NCBI RefSeq assembly: GCF_020520425.1
Contig: NC_079490.1
Coordinates: 44,896,723-44,960,722 of the forward strand
Length of the DNA: 64,000 nucleotides
Reading direction: 5' to 3'
Source of the DNA: Spinacia oleracea
Lineage: Eukaryota > Streptophyta > Magnoliopsida > Caryophyllales > Amaranthaceae
The notes beneath the pieces were generated by a model. That model was not told the origin of the DNA and did not search any database. It saw only the letters and a program-made list of their open reading frames with translations. A program made the position numbers and the translations under genes. Each line of letters starts with the position of its first letter. Position 1 is the stretch's first letter. Positions 45,900 through 57,430 of this stretch are shown here, in pieces.

Positions 45900-46560
45900 C
45901 AGTAAGTTTTTCGCCCAAATTCAAAATCTAATCCATTTTCTCTCCTCAAAATATCTCTGCCTCCTCTCTCTCCTCAAAGTCTCTCTCCCATTTTCGCCGG
46001 CATCAAAGCTACAACGGAGTTGGCGAAGGTGGCTACGAAGGTGAAGATGCGGCGGCGGTCTCTCTCCATCCACGAAACCTCTGCCTCCCTCTGTATCCTC
46101 AAACTCGACGCCTGACATGGAACCGTTGAAGCTCGGCGGTGGCTTGTGGTGGTGGAATGTTGTTTGTCGTTGTGATGGTTGTGGACGCGAACGAGTGGAA
46201 GATCGGTGACACGAAGCTCAACTTAGATCTGCCTGTGATCTCTATGAGAAAACTCCCAAGGTGCGACTTATTGGCTGATTTTTTGTTCTTTTGTTTAATT
46301 GTTAGGGTTTAATTGATCATTTGATTTATTGCATTCATGTTTAATTGATCATTTGATTTTTGGATTGAGTTTTTTTTGGATTTTGATTTTTGATTTTCGG
46401 TTTTTGTTTTTTGATTCTTTTTATTAAATTCCGGCGAGAAATTAGGGTTCCAGCAAAAAAAACATGTCGCGAAGAAAAGAAACAGATCGCCGGCGAGAAA
46501 CTAGAGATGAAGGAGAGGAAGAAGAAGCGCCGACGTGAAGATTGAGATCCGCCATTGTTT
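45900..46560 (+). other. Promoter/5'-leader-like sequence in the MULE
   Basis: C/T-rich sequence (TCTCTCCTC repeats, 45940-45990), an ATG followed by a short basic frame (46048 onward), then an intron-like start near 46260 ('GTTAGGGTTTAATTGATC') and T-rich runs. It looks like the 5' end of a plant gene, as Pack-MULEs often carry, but no protein family is recognised. Confidence 0.35.
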
Positions 46561-46799
46561 GATGTTATGTGCTCTGGTTCTCCTTCTTTCTACTTTGACA
46601 TACCTCAGACTTGGAAATATTCTCAATATGTTGGTGCTGGTTGAATGAGTTCCTTTTGCTGTGGTGGAACAAATGTTGTGGTTGTTGTGTTGGTGGCTCT
46701 GATTCCCTGGTTGCGGCTGTGGCGGTGGCGGTGGCAGCAATGCAAAGGAACAATGTTGCAGAGGCCTCGCAAGTCGTAACAAATTTGGTTTAGTCATAG

Positions 46800-48310
46800 T
46801 TTGGTTATATTTAGTTAATAAAAAAAATGGTTTAGTAATAATTTGTATTTTAAAATTGCAAAGAAATGCAATTAATATCCAAATCTGTATTGTAACAATT
46901 TTGTTTCATTTATTTTAGTCATGATTAAATAAGTTTTAGTTAAGAATGAATTCATTTTAGTCACACATTTGTTGCATTTAGTTATGAATAAATTCTTTTT
47001 AGTTAAGATTAAATTTTTGGATTTTAGTTAAGATTTTTTGAGTTTTAGTTATGATTTCGTGAAATTGTTTTAGTTTAACATGAAATTCAATTAGTTAACC
47101 AATGTAATAAATTAGTGAAGCATCCAAGACAATTATTTAAGCATTGAGACTAATTAGTTAAGCGATTAAATTAATAAGTTCGCAGATATAAAGAAAGTAT
47201 TTATTAAGCCGAAAATTCAATTAGTTGAGCTTGAAATTCAATTAGTCAAGCAACAGAACCACTTAGTTAAGCAATGGAACTAATTAGTGAATCAATGAAA
47301 CCAATTAGTTAAGCACTAGAACTAATTAGTTAAACCTGAAATTCAATTAGTCAAGTAATGTAACCTATTAGTTAAGCAATGATACCAATTAGTTAAGCCT
47401 GAAATTCAATTAGTTAAGCCATTGAACCAATTAGTTAAGTTTGAAATTCAATTAGTTAATCAATGAAACCAATTAGTTAAGAAATGGAACTAATTAGTGA
47501 AGCAATGAAACCAATTAGTTAAGCACGAAACTAATTAGTTAAACATGAAATTCAATAAGTCAAGTAATGTGACCTATTAGTTAAGCAATGAAACCAATTA
47601 GTTAAGCAATTGAACGATTTAGTTAAAGCAAAGAACCAATTAGTTAAGCCTGTAATTCAATTAGTTAAGCAATCGAACCAATTAGTTAAGTTTGAAATCC
47701 AATTAGTTAAGCAATGAAACCAATTAGTTAAGCAATGAAACGATTTAGTTAAAGCAATGAAACCAATTATTTAAGCAATAAAACTAATTAGTTAAGCAAT
47801 GCAACCAATTAGTTAAGCAAAACTAATTAGTTAAGTTCTGTAACTAATTAGTTAAGCACTTGAACTAATTAGTCAAGCAATAGAAGGAATAAGTTTACAT
47901 ATATAAAAAAGTATTTGTTAAACCTGAATTCAATTAGTTAAGCGATGGAAACAATTAGTTAAAAATTGAAACTAATAAGTTTACAAATATAAAGAAAATA
48001 TTTGTTAAGCCTGAAATTTAATTAGTTAAGCATTATATTTAATTAGTTAATCAATGAAACCAAATAGTTAAGCGTTGGAATAAATTAGTTAAGTAATGGA
48101 ACGAATTAGTTAAAGCAATTGAATCAATTAGTTCAATTAGTTAAGCATAAAATTCAATTAGTTAAGTAATGAAACTAATTAGTTAAGTAATATAATCAAT
48201 TAGTTAAACAATTGAACCAATTAATTCAATTAGTTAAACATAAAATTCAATTAGTTAAGTAATAAAACCAATTAGTTAAATAATAGAATTAATTAGTTAA
48301 GCAACTGCTA
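46800..48310. repeat. Minisatellite, 21-bp unit AATTAGTTAAGCAATGAAACC
   Basis: The main array (about 47080-48310) contains over forty copies of a ~21-base unit built on 'CAATTAGTTAAGCAATG', with variable 3' bases (AAACC, GAACT, TTGAACC). A looser zone of 'TTTAGTTA' words precedes it from 46800. There are no spacers, so it is a tandem array and not a CRISPR. It lies inside the MULE. Confidence 0.95.
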
Positions 48311-48662
48311 TTTTTTGATGTCACATGTTTAAGACTCCAAGTATATTTGTCTGCATGTATTAGCATAAATGTTTCTACCACCAAAGTTGATGAAAACAAA
48401 AGAACACCTATTCACCTAAAGTCCTAAAGTGGCCCACCAATAATGTGTGTTTACATCTTTGGTCTTCCTTCAACATCAAGATCCAAAATATGATTGCTTA
48501 AGAAATGTCGCTTGTTGGTTCCAAAGATGGAGTTAGGAAGGAGCACCTTGTCAACCTAGCGCAACAGATTCAGTAGAGAAAATACTACTGGTAATCTTAG
48601 TGACACAGAAGTCAAAATAAATTCCTTCTCCTAGTAGAGAAAACACTACTGCTGGCATGTTA
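48311..48662. other. MULE sequence between minisatellite and LINE
   Basis: No gene recognised. A 17-base near-repeat with 'AGTAGAGAAAA(T/C)ACTACTG' occurs at about 48571 and 48632. Confidence 0.5.
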
Positions 48663-48677
48663 ATTGTATGACCAAAA
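48663..48677. repeat. Left target duplication of LINE (15 bp)
   Basis: AATTGTATGACCAAA, identical to 53794-53808. Confidence 0.95.
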
Positions 48678-48766
48678 CTAATTGCCACCAAGGAACTTCT
48701 TCTCTCTTCTCTCTCATGGTGTGGTGTACGTTAAGGTTCACTTACTAACGTGCGCCAATCTTGAAA

Positions 48767-50331
48767 ATGGCGAGGAAGAAGAAAACGCAGAAGCTTGAGA
48801 TTGCTCAAGTTAATGAGGAAGCCTCTTCTCTTCTTCATCAAGAAGTTTCGAGGCCTAAGAACCAGAACCAACTCATAAAATAATACCCATTCCTGATGAA
48901 CCTCGGGTTAGTGCGGGTCTGGTGACACCAGTTATGCTGCCTCATTCTGACCATATGCTGCCGTCGATGGACCGTCTAGACAACTTTCAAGCTTACCAGG
49001 ACTCGGCTGGTTGGTCGCAGTCAGTGCGCACTGATGTAAATCGACCGCCATCGCTGGTTGAAGCTCTGGAAGAGTTTTACGAAGATAGCCATCGAATGGT
49101 GGTGGGAAAGGATAGGGTGGACCTCCTGGTGAGAAGTGTTAATGCTGCACTCAAGGAGATGCACCATCAGAGTGTGATGAAGGAGAACCCAGGTGTAGAT
49201 CCAGCCCAGAAAACAGAGGATGTCCGTACAGAAACAGAGTGTGAGATGAATGGTGCGCAGCCAGCTCAACGGCGACTGGATATGGAACCAAAACCATGGG
49301 TGAGTCTATTCAAAGGTAGTTCACTCCCTTCTAAAGGTTTTGCGTTGAATTTTATTGCTCCCACAGTCTGTGATGGTAAACCCATAGCTGTACTTGATAA
49401 GCATGAGATACAAAAAATGAATGATCTATGGGGAAATGCAGTTGTCATGTATGTAGTTGGGGAAAAACCTTCGATTGGGGCTATTTTGAGATTCATTGCA
49501 AAAGAATGGCACCAAGTTGGTAAACCTCAGATTTTCCTCCATGATGAGGGCTATTTTGTAATTAGATTCCAGTCAAAGAAGGATAAGGAATCAGTTCTGG
49601 TGGCTGGCCCTCATATGTTCTTTGGCAAACCTATGATTGTTAAACCTTGGACAACAAGTTTTAATTTCCAGGAGGAAATATTGAGGGTAGTTCCAGTGTG
49701 GGTTAGGTTGCCTAACTTACCACTGAGCTGTTGGGGGGGTGATTCATTGAGCAGAATAGGGAGTTTGCTTGGAGATCCTCTATATGCTGATGAATGTACT
49801 ACTAAACAGCAAAGAATTTCATTTGCTCGAATTCTCATTGAGGTGGATGTAACTGGTGACTTGCCTAAATCTGTGCAGATTCAGGACCCTATGGGTAACA
49901 TTGTTAAACAGGTGGTTGAGTTTGAATGGCTACCACCTTATTGCCAGAAGTGTAAGATTGTGGGGCATGACTGTACTGAGACAAGAGTTAATACCACAAG
50001 ATTTAGGCCAGCTGATGTTCAGAGAAAGAAGGTTGTGAAGGTGTGGAAACCTAAAGCAGTGCAACCAACTGTTGAACCAAAAACTACTGATGAGTTGACT
50101 GCTAATGATGCTGTACAAGAGGATGATGGGGAGAATGGAGAGTTATCTGTTTATGATAAGCCTTTTACTCCAATTGCTCCAGTGCTTGATGAAGGGTGGA
50201 GAGTTGTTTCAAGGAGAAGAAGAGATATTAGAACTCCAGCTCAGACTGTGGGGCTTGCTGAGGTCCATTTGAATGGGGAGGAATTGGTTGCTGGTAGTGA
50301 GGGAGTGGAATTCCCAATTGATCCACCATGA
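48767..50331 (+). CDS. LINE ORF1 (RNA-binding, DUF4283), frameshifted near its start
   Basis: The likely start ATG at 48767 gives MARKKKTQKLEIAQVNEEAS, the basic start common for plant L1 ORF1, but this frame stops near 48884. The frame THKIIPIPDEPRVSAG continues into the long open part (through 48922) and runs to the TGA at 50329-50331. A one-base deletion near 48870 explains the switch. DUF4283 spans roughly WGNAVVMYVVGEKPSIG to FNFQEEILRVVPVWVRLPNL. A Cys/His cluster, YCQKCKIVGHDC, has its last cysteine two residues after the histidine, not the usual four or five. ORF1 coats LINE RNA. Its stop overlaps the ORF2 start in ATGA. Confidence 0.88.
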
Positions 50332-53300
50332 ACATTAGTACCTGGAATGTGAGGGGATTGAATGATCCCATTAAAGTAGTTGAAATAAAGAAGTTTTTAG
50401 CTAGTAATAACATTAGTGTTGTAGCTTTGTTAGAAACTAAAGTTCAAGAGAAGAATAGTTGTAAAATCCAGAAGAAAATAGGGGTTGGGTGGCAGTGGAT
50501 TATGAATTATGAGCACTCTCCTAGGGGAAGGATATGGATTGGTTGGAAGCATGCATTGGTGTCAGTTCAGCTTATCCAAAAAACTGAATTTTGTGTTCAC
50601 TGTTATGTTACTACTAAGAATGGCTTGTTTGATACTATCTTTTCAGCTGTGTATGGTTTGCACTCTGTTGATACTAGAAGACCTATGTGGAGAGAGATCA
50701 CTACTTTCAGTAGTACTGTTAATTGTCCTTGGCTTGTCATGGGGGATTTCAATGCAGTTTTATTAGCTGCTGATAGGGTAAATGGCAATGCAGTTACAGA
50801 AGGGGAAACTAAGGATTTTGATAGTTGTATGGATGCTGCAGGGTTGGCTGAGCTTAAGAGTTGTGGGAGTTACTATTCTTGGAGCAATAAGGGGCAAGGT
50901 AACTTGAGAATTTGTTCCAGAATAGATAGGGCCATTGCCAATGCATTGTGGCATTCTAAGTTTGTTGATGCTGTGGTGGATTATTTGCCTCCAGGAATAT
51001 CTGATCACTCACCTCTGGTTATGTCTTGCAATATTCAACTGGGAGGAGGGAGTAGACCCTTTAAATTTTTTTAACTATATGGCTGATCATGTTCTGTTTC
51101 TTGATGTAGTTAAAAAGGGATGGGATGTGTCCTGTCCAAGGGGTGGAGCCATGTTCAAGGTTTGGACTAAGCTGAAAGCAGTAAAGCAAGGATTGAAGGA
51201 GCTACATCATAAAGAGTTTGCTAAGCTTGATGAGAGAATTGAGGGGTTAAGGGCTGATTTGGGTCAAATTCAGATTCAGTTAGCTTCTTGCCCTACTGAT
51301 AGCAATGTGCAACAGAGTGAGAGGGATTGTAGTGAGACTCTTAAGAAGTTTTTGCATATTCAGGAGAGTGCATATAGACAGAAAGCAAGAATTCAGTGGT
51401 TGCAAGTAGGAGATTCTAATTCTAAGTTCTTTTTCAGTGCAATGAAGGAGAGGATAGCTAGGAATAGCATTGATATTTTGTATGATGATTCTGGGAAGAA
51501 GCTTAGCTCTACTAAGGAAATTCAGGAAGAAGTTAGCTCTTTTTATAAGAAGTTGATTGGTACTGCAGCTAGCTCCTTGATGGGTGTGGATGTTGGAGTG
51601 GTTAGGAAAGGGAAGCAGCTTTCTGCTGCTGATGCAGAAATGTTGGTGGTTCCTATTTCAGATGCAGAAATTGATGCAGCTATCAAAGGTATTGATATCA
51701 ATAAAGCCCCTGGGCTTGATGGTTTCAATAGTTTGTTCTTTCTTAAAGCTTGGGAGATTATGAAAGCTGATGTTTATGAAGCAGTAAGAGAGTTTTTCAG
51801 AACTGGAGTGATGTTAAAGCAAGTGAACAACACTTCAGTTACTTTGGTTCCTAAGATTCAGAATGCTTCTTGTGTGAAGGATTTTAGGCCAATTGCTTGC
51901 TGCTCAGTTGTTTACAAAATTATCTCCAAAATTCTTACTGCTAGAATGCAAGGTGTTATTGGTACAGTTGTAAATTGTTCTCAATCTGGTTTCATCCCTG
52001 GTAGATCCATTTCTGATAATATTTTGCTGGCTTGTGAGTTGGTGAAGTGCTATTCTAGAAAATATGTTTCTCCTAGGTGTATGATTAAGGTGGATCTGAA
52101 AAAAGCCTATGATTCCTTAGAGTGGCCTTTCTTGAAAACCATGCTGTCAGAGCTTGGATTCCCTATGAAGTTTGTAAATTGGGTGATGCAGTGTCTGTAT
52201 TCTGTTTCTTATTCCATTGTGATAAATGGTTGTCCCACTAAACCAATTCCTGCAAAGAAAGGGTTGAGACAAGGTGATCCCATTTCTCCTTATTTGTTTG
52301 CTTTGGGTATGGAATATCTGTCAAGGTGTCTTGCTGCTCTTGCTGAAGATACTAACTTCTCTTATCACCCTAGATGCAAAAAGTTGGATCTCACCCATAT
52401 GATGTTTGCTGATGATTTGTTGATGTTCTCCAGAGCTGATGAGGGTGCTGTGAAAGCTCTTTTTGATGCTTTTACCAAGTTTTCCTTGGCTTCTGGTTTG
52501 GAAGCTAATTTGCACAAAAGTGAAGTTTACTTGGCAGGTGTTTCTGATCATGTTGCTTCCAATATTGTTAGCTCAATTGGGGTTCCTAAGGGATCTTTCC
52601 CATTCAGATACTTGGGTGTCCCTCTTACAACTAGGAAGCTCTCCTTCACAGACTGCAAGCCTCTCATTGATAGAACTGTTGCTAGAATCAAGAGCTGGAC
52701 TTCTAAGTTTCTTTCCTATGCAGGTATGCTGCAACTGGTTAAATCTGTACTCTTTGGTATCCAGCTCTACTGGTGTCAGATTTTTGTTATGCCTAAAAAG
52801 GCGATGAAGGAGATTCAGAGAATTTGTAGATGTTTCTTGTGGACTGGTGCTGATGTAGATTCTAGGAAAGCTTCTATCTCTTGGGAGCAATTGTGTTTCC
52901 CTAAGAGTCGTGGAGGGTGGAATCTTAAAGATCTAACTGTGTGGAATAAAGCAGCAGTTTTGAAGCACTGTTGGGCTTTAGCTTTGAAGCAGGATAGGCT
53001 TTGGGTGAGGTGGATTCATGCTTATTACATTCATCATAAAGACTTCTGGACTATGCCAATTCCTAATGGTTTAACTTGGTCATTAAGGAAAATTTGGCAT
53101 AATAGAGAAGTATTTCTGCAGGCAAATGGAGTGGATCAGTTTGTGCAAGCTGGTAAATTCAGAATTCAGAAAATGTATAAGTTTCTTCATCCAGTTGGAG
53201 CTCAGGTGGGATGGAAGAGATTGATTTGTAATAGCCATGCTAGTCCAAATAGTACCTTCATTGTGTGGCTAGCAGTGCAGAACAGACTAGCTACAAAAGA

Positions 53301-53655
53301 CAGATTGATAAGATGGCAGCTGAGTATTGATGGTACTTGTGGTCTGTGTCAGGTGGAAAATGAAAGCTTGGAGCACCTTTTCTTCTCTTGCTCTTATTCT
53401 CAGGAGATTTGGAAGCAGGTTCTGCTTTCTTTAGGTGTGAATAGAACTGTGTTGCCTTGGCATGAGGAGGTTCAGATTGCAGTGAAGAAAAGCAGAAGCA
53501 AACAGAAGCAAGCTTGCAAGTATAGTATAGCTTTCATTGAGTCTGTTTACTGTATTTGGTTGCAAAGAAATGCTAAGGTCTTTAGGGATCATGTTGATCC
53601 AGTCAAAACTGTTGTTAGCAACATTATGTTTAATGTTGAGTGTAGATGTCAGTAG
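50328..53655 (+). CDS. LINE ORF2: endonuclease, reverse transcriptase, zf-RVT; one frameshift
   Basis: ATG at 50328 opens MNISTWNVRGLNDP, the apurinic-type endonuclease, with E in LLETKV, WLVMGDFNAVL and ISDHSPLV as active-site motifs. The frame ends at 51074 because of a run of seven T (51065-51071). The next frame (+1) continues NYMADHVLFLD through the reverse transcriptase: NKAPGLDGFNSLFF, FIPGRSISDNILLA, KVDLKKAYDSLEW, GLRQGDPISPYLF, and the catalytic MMFADDLLMFSR. The zf-RVT domain is near the C-terminus (FIVWLAVQNRLATKDRL, CGLCQVENESLEHLFF). Stop TAG is at 53653. The protein nicks target DNA and primes reverse transcription there. Apart from the T-run it looks intact. Confidence 0.92.
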
Positions 53656-53784
53656 TAGCCTCAGTGTACTTTAGCTAGCTTGTGTTGGTTAGCTAGGTGA
53701 TTTGTTGTGTCTGTTGGACAGTTGGTGTTTTCAGAGTTTGTTAATACTCTGATTACTTGGTAAATAAATCTCATTATTATTTGC

Positions 53785-53808
53785 GAAAAAAAAAATTGTA
53801 TGACCAAA
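53785..53808 (+). repeat. LINE poly(A) and right target duplication
   Basis: An A-run followed by AATTGTATGACCAAA (53794-53808), the second copy of the duplication at 48663-48677. No extra sequence follows, consistent with target-primed insertion. Confidence 0.93.
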
Positions 53809-53988
53809 TTTCACCTCATAATTCATTTTCTTCTTTTTGCTCATAACCTAAATCAGAAACCTAAATTAAAAAATCCCTAAATCAAAAACCTAAATCAAAA
53901 TCATAAAATCAAAAACCTAAAATTAAAATCCAAATCAACGGCGAGCTTGAGGAGGGAGAGAGATCGGCAGCGAGATCGATGTAGCTGT
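53809..53988. other. MULE sequence right of the LINE
   Basis: A-rich tandem words ('AAATCAAAAACCTAAA', 53877-53920) and no gene. Confidence 0.5.
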
Positions 53989-54045
53989 TGCACCTCCACC
54001 GTCGCACCTCCACCATCGCACCTCCACCGTCCCACCTCCACCTTC
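53989..54045. repeat. 15-bp tandem repeat GCACCTCCACCGTC
   Basis: 'GCACCTCCACC' plus 'GTC' or 'ATC' repeats four times. Frames through it on both strands are simple-sequence effects. The surrounding sequence resembles a gene leader, but no protein match was found. Confidence 0.85.
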
Positions 54046-54330
54046 AGATTTTCTATGGGTTTTGAGAAGAGGAACGACGAGGAGGAGCTCCTCGGAATCT
54101 GGTGGACCTTAAAGCTGAGGTGGTTGTCTCCAGCGAGGAGAGATGAATGCATGAAGCATTGAATATTGTGGAGAGAGAGGAGAGAGGAGAACTGAAATGA
54201 ATTAGGGTAGTAATGAGGAAAGAGACAGGAAATTCTGTATTTATAGGCGCGTGAAAGCTTGTGCGCGTGGGCAAATGGATCAGGTCTTTCCTGGACGCGC
54301 CTGTAAGGCCGTCTTACAGGAAAGTTGCTG

Positions 54331-54340
54331 TATTCTCAAT
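54331..54340. repeat. Right target duplication of MULE (TATTCTCAAT)
   Basis: Matches 45769-45778. Copia-R gag resumes at once ('GAGTCCAATCATTTTGAGAA' on the + strand). Confidence 0.9.
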
Positions 54341-54800
54341 GAGTCCAATCATTTTGAGAACATGTGGACTCACGGGCTCGCCTTTCTTGAGCTTATAGTC
54401 TCAAAATTTTGTCTATGAGTCTCGAATCTTTCGACTCGAGCCAGATCTTGGAACATGTTCTTTAACTCACTGATGATCGTGAAAGCATCTGAGTTGATGA
54501 ACGTTTTATGTAGATCTGCACTCATGGTTGCAAGCATTAGACACTTTACATCCTTGTAGGCATCAATCCAACGATTAAGGGCTACCTGAGTGACCCCTTC
54601 GCCTGCGGCTTCGGGCATCGCCTCTTCCAGGACATACTCCTTTTCTTCCTGCATAAGAACTATTTGCAAGTTCCTTTGCCAGTCAAGGAAGCTTTTCCCG
54701 CTCAACTTCTCCTTTTCGAGAATTAAACGGATGTTGAATGAATTGTTGTTTGCGATAGTTAAAACTACAATTGAAAAGAATAAACAAGTAAATAACATTC
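54341..54800 (-). pseudogene. Copia-R gag, N-terminal part
   Basis: The reverse-strand frame reads NNNSFNIRLILEKEKLSGKS, FLDWQRNLQIVLMQEEKEYV, ALNRWIDAYKDVKCLMLATM, KTFINSDAFTIISELKNMFQ and FETHRQNF. This is the plant copia gag family (UBN2/retrotrans_gag type) that forms the particle shell. It continues after the MULE at 45768. The start codon is uncertain: the usual MDN... is replaced by an upstream frame. It ends at the MULE insertion point. Confidence 0.9.
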
Positions 54801-57412
54801 ACAGTATCTATTAATAAACTTAAATTCTAGCATTCATGCATAATTCAATATTTATTTAGCATTTTATTTAAGTTATGTGTTCCGGCAGGTGTGAATAAAA
54901 TGATTCCAAGATCCTTAAATCATTGAAGAATTAAGCACATTATGTATTTAGACTTAATTCTAAAATATTATAGGTAAACAAATCATTTGCTAATAGTCTA
55001 GAAACTACTCTTGGTTGATAGGTACGTCTAAGAACATATTAGGTAAACCTATCTTATTTGCCAAGACATAAAAGGACTCCTTACTTATATCGTTGAGTTT
55101 CACCAAAACTAACATGTACTCACAATTATTTGTGTACCTTACCCCTTTAGGATCAATAAGTAACACCTCGCTATGGCGGAAAACTATTACTAAGATTGTT
55201 GTAAAGGTTATCCAAGTAAGTGTTATTTTGGCATGGCACCTTTTAACTCAATTTTTAAAGTTTGGAACTTAAGGCTCTTACTATGTTGGTTAGATTTTAA
55301 GTGAACTAAAATCCTTAATCATGCAACATAATCAAGCCATAATCTCATGCATAATTAAGACATATTTAAAGCTAAATAACTTAAAGCATCCACAAGATAT
55401 AAATTTGATCTAGTATGGCCCGAATTCATCTTGAAGTTTCAACTTCAAACTCCGTCTTGAAAATGGATTGGAAACTCCGTTTTGAATTTCACCATGGGAG
55501 GCGCCATTTTCTTCAAATAGGATAAGCTATAATTGAAACTAATTACAACTTTTTGATGGTACACAGACCATATTTAAAATTAAAAACTTTGGTGCATTAG
55601 ACCAATTTTACATTCAAATTAATGGAACGCAGACCATATTTTCTATCCTATTTGTGTCATACTAGTCACTTTCCATAACCTGCAAAACAGTACATTTATA
55701 ATATACCATTCACCCATTCATTTATCAATGAATGGCCCACATAGCAAGTTAGTAGAAGATATTATGCATCACATAAATATTTGCAACAATTAATCAAGGG
55801 TTCCAATAATCTACAAATTATTCAATCCTTATTAATTCTAATCGAGTTGTTTTAACCTTAAAGGAATGTAGACCTAATCAAGGGTTTAATGACTAAAATG
55901 CTCCCACTAAAACCAAGAAATTTACATGCTTTACAAATTTTAAACATAAAATTGTATTTCCGAGTCCAACCGGAAACTTACAAATTTAATTAAAATTTAA
56001 AGCTCATATAAAATAATATTTAAATCCTTTAATTTTATTTTCAATTGATTAAAATTAATTAATTTAAATTTTATCAAGGTTTTAATTTTAGTAAAATAAT
56101 TAGTATAAATAAATTTATAATAATTAAATTAATCAAAATTAAATTCCGTGAAAAAATTAAATTACAAATTTAAATTTAATTAAAATCGTTTTCAACCGAA
56201 AAATTAAATAAAACGGCCCTTACGTACTAAGGCAAGGCCTTAGTCTGAAGCCCAAGCCTTGCCAAAGCACAACACAGCCGCAGCACCATGGGCCGCGTGC
56301 ACGAAGCAGCGCCCAGGCCTGCGATGAGTGTGGCCGAGTGATGCCCATCGCTGCGGGCTGTGCTCGCTGCCCTTGCGGTTGCTCGCTTGCTCGCTGATGG
56401 CTTCCAGCGCTGGGCAGTGGCATGCGCAGCGCATGCGAGCTCCCTTGCTCGTATGTTGTTGTCTTGCCTCGTGTCTGGCGCTACGTAGCATCATTGCCCC
56501 TTGTTTGCTCGATCACCTACACGGCACACAGGGCATAGCCTATGGCTGCCGCACATGCCTCGTTGCTCGTTGCCTTGTACCGCATGGGTGACGAGCTCCC
56601 TTGCTCGTCGTCGCATGCCCGCATAATGCAACACCCCTTAAGGGTAACACTTAGCTTCCATTGCTTCGTGCGTGCAACATTGGTGATCGGTTTTATAAAA
56701 ATTAATCATTTTTATACTTTAATTTAATTGACTAATTAATAAATCATATTAATTTCATTAAATTCGGGTAAAAATCGAAAATTTATTATTCAAATTAATT
56801 TCCGATTATATTTATTTTCATGGATTCAAATCTAGGTCATAAAATTTTAAAGCTTTTCAATTTTATAAAATTTATGGTGGTTTTTAATCATAGGATCCTA
56901 ATTAAATTGCTAATTAATTATGAAAATCAAAACAAATTCTAAATTATTCGAATTTCAACAAATTAATTACAATTACGAATCAGGTTGTATAATTAACAAG
57001 ATTATGCTTTAAAATTGTTAAACATATACAGTAGGTCAATCATAGATTCAAGATTTACATACAAGATTCGCAAATTTTTAATTTAACATCATAAAAATTA
57101 TAAATTTTGCGTTCGAAAAACTAAAACCTCCGAAAAGTCATAGTTAGGCTTCGAATTTGGGAATTCTGGGTTCGGCGACAAATCTCTGATTTTTGTCAAA
57201 ATTTTAAAACGTTGTTTACATGCGAAATTCACTATTAAATTATACGATTCTGACCATTATTGACAAAACTGCCGAAAAATCCTGCGAACATATAATCAAA
57301 TAATCGCACGAATTTGCAATTAATTACATACAACGAAATTAATCACCCCTTTAATTCATTGCAAATTTATAAAATGTAACCATGTTAACTATCATTGATT
57401 ATGGAATTAATT
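54801..57412 (-). other. Copia-R 5' leader
   Basis: Non-coding sequence collinear with 32958-35900 of Copia-F apart from the SINE and a shorter G/C-rich block at about 56215-56660 ('GCGCTGGGCAGTGGCATGCG' etc.). Overlapping frames there are composition effects. The uninterrupted site for the SINE is near 57345-57365. Confidence 0.75.
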
Positions 57413-57429
57413 AGAGGCTCGTGATACCA
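57413..57429 (-). promoter_or_regulatory. Copia-R primer-binding site
   Basis: On the reverse strand TGGTATCACGAGCCTCT follows the LTR after one base. It is identical to the Copia-F site over 14 bases. Confidence 0.87.
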
Positions 57430-57430
57430 C

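Larger units (their letters stand above)
48678..53793 (+). mobile_element. L1-type LINE, nearly full length
   Basis: A 5116-bp non-LTR element with a 5' leader, ORF1 (DUF4283 type), ORF2 (endonuclease, reverse transcriptase, zf-RVT), a ~140-bp 3' UTR and an A-run at 53785-53793. A perfect 15-bp duplication flanks it. Two single-base frame changes are the only lesions seen. The preserved duplication and open frames imply recent insertion. It sits in the MULE, so it is one of the youngest layers. Confidence 0.94.
45779..54330. mobile_element. Mutator-like (MULE) non-autonomous element
   Basis: Bounded by a 10-bp target duplication, with terminal inverted repeats. AACTTTTGTATAAGGCGG continuing TCTTACA on the left and AACTTTCCTGTAAGACGG continuing CCTTACA on the right agree at about 20 of 25 bases. 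Both tips also contain fold-back sequence (e.g. ATAAGGCGGTCTT...AAGACCACCTTAT, left). No MURA-type transposase is present. The contents are leader-like sequence, a minisatellite, a LINE and a second leader-like stretch. Without the LINE it would be about 3.4 kb. Confidence 0.8.

Noticed and set aside
47080-48310. Regular repeat array that could be taken for a CRISPR
   Set aside because: Units abut without unique spacers, vary freely and lie in a plant transposon; it is a minisatellite.
51060-51075. Programmed frameshift in LINE ORF2
   Set aside because: The needed shift is +1, whereas T-run slippery sites of the TTTTTTA type act as -1. A one-base insertion is simpler. Kept only as a point to check.
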